A stretch of 64,000 nucleotides of DNA from the NCBI RefSeq assembly GCF_029542085.1, contig NZ_CP107036.1, forward strand, positions 2,232,001 through 2,296,000. Reading direction: 5' to 3'. Positions 59,106 through 64,000 of this stretch are shown one piece after another. The stretch is from Sphingobacterium sp. ML3W. GTDB lineage: Bacteria; Bacteroidota; Bacteroidia; Sphingobacteriales; Sphingobacteriaceae. Both the position numbers and the translations under genes were made by a program. The stretch's first letter is position 1. The number at the start of each line of letters is the position of its first letter. The notes below the pieces were generated by a model, which had not been told where the DNA came from, ran no database searches, and worked only from the letters and a program-made list of their open reading frames with translations.

Positions 59106-60392
59106 ATGAAAATAACAACACAGCTTCTCGCCCTTAGTTTGAGTTTTGCCGTGTTTATTACCTCCAAAACTCAAGGCCAACAAAATCTACCTGTGATTCA
59201 GGCCAGCAAGCCTATGGTAAGTATCCGTGATGGAAAGTTATTAGCTAAGGATGTATGGAAATTAACCCCGACAACCGCACCTGATATTTACTATGCACAG
59301 GTGCCGAGAGCAGAACGTAAGATCACATTTATTACTGATAAGGATTCCATTTCTTTTACGACTACTTATGGTAAAACCTATGATTTTATTATATTAATGA
59401 ACGGACAGGATCGTATTCTGACGCGCATATCGGCCAATTATGAGCAACTATTAAATCCGACCGTACGCTCTAAACCCGCGATACAATCGTCGGATACCAT
59501 TCCCTTTTTTATGAAAAATAGTCGTCTTTATTTTAAGGGAAATCTCAATGGCTACAAAAACTTGACGATCATGTTTGATCTAGGGGCGGGTATCACCTGC
59601 CTCAGTGAGCAATCTCCTGCAAAAGCGGCCGTCAAATTTGATGGTCACATCAGCGTCCAGAATACGGATGGGACAAACAATGAACCCAGCGCCAGTACCA
59701 ATAGTTTAGAAATTGGTGGATTACGCTGGGATAAAGTTCCGTTGGTACAAATCCGAAATCTAGCAGATGGTGAAGATATGATCATTGGAAATTCACTGTT
59801 CCGGGACAAGATTATCGAAGTTGATTACGAGAAAAAGATTATGATCCTAAGCGATCATATAAACAAGAATCTACAGGGTTATCAAGTTCACTATGTTGAC
59901 TATTTCCAACATCGCCCCCGATTTGAAGTCAATATCAAAGTCGGAGAACGGGATTATCCCTTTCATTTTCTATTTGATACCGGTCGGGATGGCAGTATGC
60001 TTATTGGGGACGATTTTACAAATCGTTATCATCTCTGGAGCAAATATCATTCGTTATTTTCTTTTGGCAGAAAAAAGATCATTGTCATCCCGGAGCTCAA
60101 AATCGGGAGCCAGGTATTTAAAAACATTGTAACCAATACCAATAATCCCGATTATCCGAATGCCAAGCAAAGTTTATTGGGTAATAAAATATTAAATCAA
60201 TTTAATTTTATCCTAGATAACCGCAGCGGCAAAATATATTTGAAAGCAAACAAATACCAAAATGACAACTACAGCGCATACAATGAGTTTAAGCTGGCAA
60301 GGATGTTAATTGTAATCTTGATTATCGGACTGTTGCTCTTTATAGGCTATCGTATCCGAAAGTCATATCTTCGAAAAAGGTCCTTGCTATAA
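59106..60392 (+). CDS. Two-lobed retropepsin-like aspartic protease, membrane-anchored
   Basis: 428 residues: signal peptide (LLALSLSFAVFITSKTQG-Q), N-terminal domain of about 120 residues, then two retropepsin lobes. Lobe 1: LTIMFDLGAGITCLS (DLG where DTG is usual) and the second motif MIIGNSLFRDKIIEVDY. Lobe 2: FHFLFDTGRDGSMLIGDD (intact DTG) and SLLGNKILNQFNFILDN. A transmembrane helix near the C-terminus (RMLIVILIIGLLLFIGY) is followed by a basic tail, putting the lobes in the periplasm. Retropepsins act as dimers; here one chain carries both halves. As the last gene of the sigma operon it could cleave the anti-sigma or operon proteins; that is inference. The T-to-L change may alter activity. 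Confidence 0.8.
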   Translation: MKITTQLLALSLSFAVFITSKTQGQQNLPVIQASKPMVSIRDGKLLAKDVWKLTPTTAPDIYYAQVPRAERKITFITDKDSISFTTTYGKTYDFIILMNGQDRILTRISANYEQLLNPTVRSKPAIQSSDTIPFFMKNSRLYFKGNLNGYKNLTIMFDLGAGITCLSEQSPAKAAVKFDGHISVQNTDGTNNEPSASTNSLEIGGLRWDKVPLVQIRNLADGEDMIIGNSLFRDKIIEVDYEKKIMILSDHINKNLQGYQVHYVDYFQHRPRFEVNIKVGERDYPFHFLFDTGRDGSMLIGDDFTNRYHLWSKYHSLFSFGRKKIIVIPELKIGSQVFKNIVTNTNNPDYPNAKQSLLGNKILNQFNFILDNRSGKIYLKANKYQNDNYSAYNEFKLARMLIVILIIGLLLFIGYRIRKSYLRKRSLL

Positions 60393-60410
60393 ACTCAATT
60401 TTCACGCTGC

Positions 60411-60860
60411 CTACATTTCAGGAAACCTATCTCCTACGAGATTAAGCAAGATATTAAATTCTAAATATGCTTTCAGATTGGCCAAAACGAGTGTAAACCC
60501 TTCGGTGCTATCGCGCACCTCAGCGATCAGCTTTTCGGGCGTATCATGTTTGATTTCATTGGTTACGGATACAAATGTTCCTCCTTTAATTTTATTGAAT
60601 TTCCATTCAACAATGGAGGGGCTGTCGTGATTACGCCAATTGAAAATAATTTTTTGGTTTTCAACGATTTCCAGTACATCAACATTAACCTTATGGTTAT
60701 ACATCTCCCACTCCCATTCAATATTCTTTCCTTTTTCTAATTTTCCCGAACTCTTGGTAAACCAGATTTTAGTAGTAATCGCAGGGTCTACCATCGCTTG
60801 AAACACTTCAGCGACATCTTTCCGGATAAACATTTCTGCTTTTGCAAAATTCTTATTCAT
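60411..60860 (-). CDS. AHSA1/SRPBCC domain protein
   Basis: 149 residues, single START-like domain: AEMFIRKDVAEVFQAMVDPA, TKIWFTKSSGKLEKGK, WEWEMYNHKVNVDVLEIVEN, IIFNWRNHD, VEWKFNKIKGGTFVSVTNE, GFTLVLANLKAYLE. Such proteins bind hydrophobic ligands or act as Hsp90-activator-like domains; no specific role can be set. Stand-alone, convergent with the sigma operon. Confidence 0.88.
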   Translation of the reverse strand: MNKNFAKAEMFIRKDVAEVFQAMVDPAITTKIWFTKSSGKLEKGKNIEWEWEMYNHKVNVDVLEIVENQKIIFNWRNHDSPSIVEWKFNKIKGGTFVSVTNEIKHDTPEKLIAEVRDSTEGFTLVLANLKAYLEFNILLNLVGDRFPEM

Positions 60861-61057
60861 TTCTCTATATTTTGTGACGGATAATGTATCTATTTATTCA
60901 AATGGAGAACTCATCAAATTTCGATCAGTTTTAGGATGCGATATCTCTATCTATAATACATTTAAAAATAGTAATTTTCTTGACAAACAGATAATTCGTA
61001 AATATTGTGCAATCCATTGAGATTGACATCAGCCGACCATAAGCTGTTTAAATAACG

Positions 61058-61094
61058 TACAAAAGAACGATGTGATAAAGCTCGTTCTTTTGTA
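61058..61094 (-). terminator. Hairpin directly after the 61097 lipoprotein gene
   Basis: A perfect 13-bp stem, TACAAAAGAACGA and TCGTTCTTTTGTA, with an 11-nt loop, starting 2 nt after the stop codon on the minus strand. No strong T run follows. Confidence 0.5.
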
Positions 61095-61096
61095 TG

Positions 61097-62230
61097 TTAA
61101 TTGCCTATAGTCACAAAATCATTTAATAAAGTGACACTACCAGGGACGATAAAAACTTCATCATAACCTTCCCCCCATTGTTCTTCACCAACAGAAAGTA
61201 CACCAACGATGCGTTCTCCCGGCAAAAAGCTGTAATCTGTCAAATCTTTAAAAAAGCCTAAACGACCATATCTTCCGCTGTTTGGCAGGGCGGGAAAAAT
61301 GTCTTCTGCGGTCCATTTTTTATAGGAATAAGGTACTATATTTTTTCCCTTCCTGACTACATCATAAGTATAAATTTTCCCTTCTGGCAGTGGGGGTAAT
61401 TCAACGGTCACAAATGATTGTGATAGGGGTATGCTAACTCTTAGTTCTGGACTTAAATGTGTCACTTCTTCTGTCATTTGGTCCCGTATGTAAAAAACGA
61501 GATCCACATCCCCGCCTAAAAACGTACTTTGTCCAAATTCGATTACGGGTTTGAATTTGAAAGTCAATGACATACCTTTTGGATTTTTTAAAGCAGGTAA
61601 TGTCATGTTCTCAAGCACCTTTTCTCCATCCAACAAGAATTTCAGTGTCTTATTTGAATCGGCATCCATGAGTGTTTTGGTAAAAATCACCTCATTCTTA
61701 CCTTTAATTTTGACCGAAAGCTCTCTTTTTTGATCTTTATCTAGGGGAATTTCTAATTTACGGGTAAGTTGTCCCCCAGAAAAGGTTTGAGCGACTATTT
61801 TCCCATCTATGAAAAATTCTACATCCCTATCAATTGGATTTACATATAAATTGTAAAATATACTTTTATCATATATTTTGCCATTATCATACAATATTCC
61901 AATTTGATGATTGAAAATAGCAGGGTCAATGTCATAACTTCTTAATATTGTAGTTTTCCCTTTTTCTCGAACTTGAACTTTTTGATCTCCTTTTACAATA
62001 TTTACTTTCATTGATTTGGGAAATGTGTGAGATGCTCCTTTTGTGCTGTCTAAAATCACATTATTATAGACAAATTCCAAGGGTACTGAAGTAGACCCAT
62101 TAAAGGTTACTTCCACAATCTTCGCACTAGCCGCGTCATAAAGCTCTCCTTTCTGACAGGCCTGTAAGAAAATTAAGAAGAATCCTAAAAGGCTTATTAG
62201 TCTAATTAATGCTTTATTGTTGGTTTTCAT
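61097..62230 (-). CDS. Lipoprotein of unknown function
   Basis: 377 residues with a lipoprotein signal: LISLLGFFLIFLQACQKGEL, Cys at about residue 25. The rest is beta-rich and looks like several Ig-like or DUF4397-like repeats (EVTFNGSTSVPLEFVYNNV, VEFFIDGKIVAQTFSGGQL, KRELSVKIKGKNEVIFTKT). The C-terminal part (RVSIPLSQSFVTVELPPLPE onward) is a further domain. Probably periplasmic or surface. On the same strand as the beta-helix lipoprotein 150 nt upstream but separated by a terminator. Family not recognised. Confidence 0.65.
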   Translation of the reverse strand: MKTNNKALIRLISLLGFFLIFLQACQKGELYDAASAKIVEVTFNGSTSVPLEFVYNNVILDSTKGASHTFPKSMKVNIVKGDQKVQVREKGKTTILRSYDIDPAIFNHQIGILYDNGKIYDKSIFYNLYVNPIDRDVEFFIDGKIVAQTFSGGQLTRKLEIPLDKDQKRELSVKIKGKNEVIFTKTLMDADSNKTLKFLLDGEKVLENMTLPALKNPKGMSLTFKFKPVIEFGQSTFLGGDVDLVFYIRDQMTEEVTHLSPELRVSIPLSQSFVTVELPPLPEGKIYTYDVVRKGKNIVPYSYKKWTAEDIFPALPNSGRYGRLGFFKDLTDYSFLPGERIVGVLSVGEEQWGEGYDEVFIVPGSVTLLNDFVTIGN

Positions 62231-62320
62231 TTAGATGATTTACTTTTAGAATATGTTATGGCATTCAATTGTATTCAAATTTTAACAGTGTACAAATCTA
62301 TTACCATATTCATTGGTTGC

Positions 62321-62355
62321 AAAAAACCGGGTGGCGATTAAATCATCACCACCCG
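62321..62355 (-). terminator. Terminator of the beta-helix lipoprotein gene
   Basis: Arms CGGGTGGCGAT and ATCACCACCCG (one wobble, 6-nt loop) followed on the minus strand by GTTTTTT. It lies 26 nt after the stop. Confidence 0.85.
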
Positions 62356-62380
62356 ATAAATATTTTAAATCTACAAAAGC

Positions 62381-63682
62381 TTAATAGTTAAATTTTGCCC
62401 AAGTATATGTAAGACCTGGATTAAATCCAGCTTTATTAAAGAACGGTTGTGGAATACCAAATGCTGGAGCAGGAGCGCCGACCGGAGCAATTGTATTACT
62501 GCCCAAATCATTGTAACCCGCAGTTGCAGCCAAGGTAAATCCATGTATTGAAGTACTTTGAACACTGGTTGAAGCAGCAGTTGCATCACTATTGATTTGC
62601 AATCCTGTTTTATAACCTGTAATTTTTGAGTTTACTAAAGCTAATTCTGCACCACGACGCACAAACACACCAGATTTGAAACCAGGGGCAGTGATGCCAG
62701 TCTCATCCTCCGTACCAATAATGCGAACATTGCTGAATGTAGGTTTTGTTTTCGGCGTTAAAGTGAATCCGGTCGGATGGTTATCAATTTCAGAACCATT
62801 TGAATCACTGTTTGCAGGATTTGAACTCGAAGCACTATGTGAAGATGTTTTATTTGCAATTGCAATTGAGTTCGATATTGTACCTTGATAACCTAGGTCA
62901 AAATCAAACTGATCATCATCATTGGAGAACGCAACAAGATCAGAAGCATTCACACGACCTCCGAAAAATTCGAAACCATCATCCAAACCCCAAGCTACCT
63001 CCACATTGTTTAAAACTGTACCCGAACCAACAGCACCCAAAGTCAAACCATTGACCTCATTGTCAGCAGACAATTTGTATCCAGCGTACTCAATACGTAC
63101 ATATCTAAACACACCACTACTTTCGGCATTGTTGGCGTCTGTGTTACTTCCATAATAATTTGCAGGAATATCTTGCAATCCTTCGATCAATTTGCTACCA
63201 TTATTTGTAGGCTCATTCGTACGTGCATTTCCCAAGATAATTACACCACCAAAATCACCGGCTTTTCCAACAGTCGCATTATTACCATCCAACAGGTTAC
63301 GGCTTGTGAAGACAATTGGATTAGTAGGTGTTCCCGAAGCGTTAATTTTAGCACCTTTTGCAATTACCAAAACACCATTTGCGGTGCCACCAACAGTATT
63401 GGCAGTTGACTTAATATAAGTACCAGCTTGGATAGTCAATGTTACCCCACTTTTTACAGTTACAATTCCAGAGATTTCATACACATTGCCCGAAGTCCAA
63501 GTTGTATTAGATGTAATATCTCCAGAAACGGTCACCACAGGTAGTGATGACTGCGTGTAATCAGCAGCGGCAGTACTGCGTTTCTCAAAAGTATCATCTT
63601 GCAGGGCATTGTCCTTATTACATGCAGTTAAAGCTGTTGATGCGATTGCTAGGATCGCTAAAGTTTTATTTAGAGTTTTCAT
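62381..63682 (-). CDS. Beta-helix-type surface lipoprotein
   Basis: 433 residues with a lipoprotein signal (LAILAIASTALTACNKDN, Cys about 21). The body is a right-handed parallel beta-helix by pattern: GIVTVKSGVTLTIQAGTYI, ANGVLVIAKGAKINASGTP, PIVFTSRN, GGVIILGNA, FRYVRIEYAGY, NNVEVAWGLDDGFEFFGG, DDDQFDFDLGYQG. Asp-rich loops may bind calcium. Widespread in Bacteroidota near TonB receptors; function not established. The end of a TonB receptor gene lies upstream on the same strand with a 27-codon ORF between, suggesting a receptor-lipoprotein uptake unit. Confidence 0.75.
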   Translation of the reverse strand: MKTLNKTLAILAIASTALTACNKDNALQDDTFEKRSTAAADYTQSSLPVVTVSGDITSNTTWTSGNVYEISGIVTVKSGVTLTIQAGTYIKSTANTVGGTANGVLVIAKGAKINASGTPTNPIVFTSRNLLDGNNATVGKAGDFGGVIILGNARTNEPTNNGSKLIEGLQDIPANYYGSNTDANNAESSGVFRYVRIEYAGYKLSADNEVNGLTLGAVGSGTVLNNVEVAWGLDDGFEFFGGRVNASDLVAFSNDDDQFDFDLGYQGTISNSIAIANKTSSHSASSSNPANSDSNGSEIDNHPTGFTLTPKTKPTFSNVRIIGTEDETGITAPGFKSGVFVRRGAELALVNSKITGYKTGLQINSDATAASTSVQSTSIHGFTLAATAGYNDLGSNTIAPVGAPAPAFGIPQPFFNKAGFNPGLTYTWAKFNY

Positions 63683-63792
63683 TATTTTTAAATTTGATAT
63701 TGTGTTAAAAGATTATTAATTTGTTGCCAAATACTTAGCAAGTCGGCTTGTTCATCGCCCTTGGCGATTTGCAAATTGGTTTGGTTTTCTTT

Positions 63793-63876
63793 TTAGGAAG
63801 CACATGACTTGTATATGCATTCAAGCGAGAGGTCCGTTTCAGCAAAGCCTTTCGCTTTTTTATTATAGTCTTCCAC
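63793..63876 (-). CDS. Candidate 27-residue peptide with strong Shine-Dalgarno site
   Basis: The minus strand reads GTG 63876 to TAA 63793, product starting MEDYNKKAKGFAETDLS and ending IYKSCAS, with two Cys. GAAAGGAGG lies 5 nt before the GTG, the best ribosome site in the window, in a phylum where such sites are rare. It starts 29 nt after the stop of a TonB receptor and ends 110 nt before the beta-helix lipoprotein, all on one strand. No signal peptide, no known family. A real small protein or a leader peptide are both possible. Confidence 0.5.
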   Translation of the reverse strand: MEDYNKKAKGFAETDLSLECIYKSCAS

Positions 63877-63905
63877 TTTATCCTCCTTTCTATTTGTCGA
63901 TTTTT

Positions 63906-64000
63906 TTAAAATTTATATGTAATTGATGTTCCGAAGCTTCTTCCAAATCTTTGTTTGAACATGATAATATCCCCTTCATCATAATTTATATCACTGTATC
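63906..64000 (-). CDS. TonB-dependent receptor, C-terminal end (partial)
   Basis: The last 31 residues are visible on the minus strand, ending in MFKQRFGRSFGTSITYKF and a TAA at 63908-63906. An aromatic-ended last strand finishing in Phe, with the RSFG-x-S-x-x-YKF text, is typical of outer-membrane TonB receptors. The rest of the gene lies beyond the window. It is the likely first gene of the unit containing the 27-codon ORF and the beta-helix lipoprotein. Confidence 0.7.
   Translation of the reverse strand, partial: YSDINYDEGDIIMFKQRFGRSFGTSITYKF

Overview
The window looks like a chromosomal segment of a Bacteroidota bacterium of the Sphingobacteriaceae, most likely Sphingobacterium or a close relative. 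The evidence is AT-rich intergenic DNA, promoters of the Bacteroidota type (TTTG about 19 bp before TAnnTTTG), scarce Shine-Dalgarno sites, TonB-dependent receptors, LytS/LytTR pairs, fimbrillin-like and DUF4421/DUF6268 proteins and GH92/GH95 enzymes. The genus is inferred from gene content, not measured. I see no rRNA, tRNA, CRISPR array, insertion sequence or prophage.

Layout. 1-1.85 kb: end of metX and complete hom (methionine/threonine branch). 1.96-11.4 kb: a small mannoside locus with a secreted GH92, two paralogous (alpha/alpha)6 glycosidases, a GntR/HutC regulator, a sugar/proton symporter and a mannose-6-phosphate-isomerase-like protein. A shared TGTATATACA-type operator sits directly downstream of the -7 element at two of its promoters. 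11.6-18.4 kb: a minus-strand Planctomycete-style cluster (DUF1549/DUF1553 cytochrome, DUF1501, TIM-barrel isomerase, cytochrome/LRR membrane protein) with a 74-bp CACT tetranucleotide tract inside it. 18.9-24.85 kb: a GH95-like enzyme, a metallophosphoesterase and a siderophore-type TonB receptor.

24.9-30.1 kb: nitroreductase, DUF6268 outer-membrane protein, a LytS/LytTR pair with matching tandem operators at both divergent promoters, an HMA-like small protein and a methionine aminopeptidase. 30.2-37.6 kb: an RND tripartite efflux operon with its AraC regulator, followed by a two-gene small-protein cassette. 38.2-45.2 kb: AraC regulator, isochorismatase-type hydrolase, esterase, photolyase, alcohol dehydrogenase and a second LytS/LytTR pair. 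45.25-46.9 kb: a decayed MocR-type regulator and a second copy of the small-protein cassette, next to a TetR gene whose likely operator also sits before the cassette. 46.9-51.7 kb: acetyltransferases, a chloramphenicol-acetyltransferase-like gene, a cytidine-deaminase-like gene and a GrpB gene broken by one TGA. 52.2-56.9 kb: a fimbrillin-like lipoprotein, an AraC/PRISE-reductase divergent pair and DUF4421. 57.1-60.4 kb: an ECF sigma operon ending in a two-lobed retropepsin-like protease. 60.4-64 kb: an AHSA1 protein, lipoproteins, a 27-codon ORF with a strong Shine-Dalgarno site and the end of another TonB receptor.

Best candidates for something undescribed: the duplicated HMA-like/alpha-beta small-protein cassette, tied once to RND efflux and once to TetR; the divergent LytTR operators with identical 34-bp geometry; the sigma/anti-sigma/retropepsin operon; and the 27-codon ORF behind a TonB receptor.
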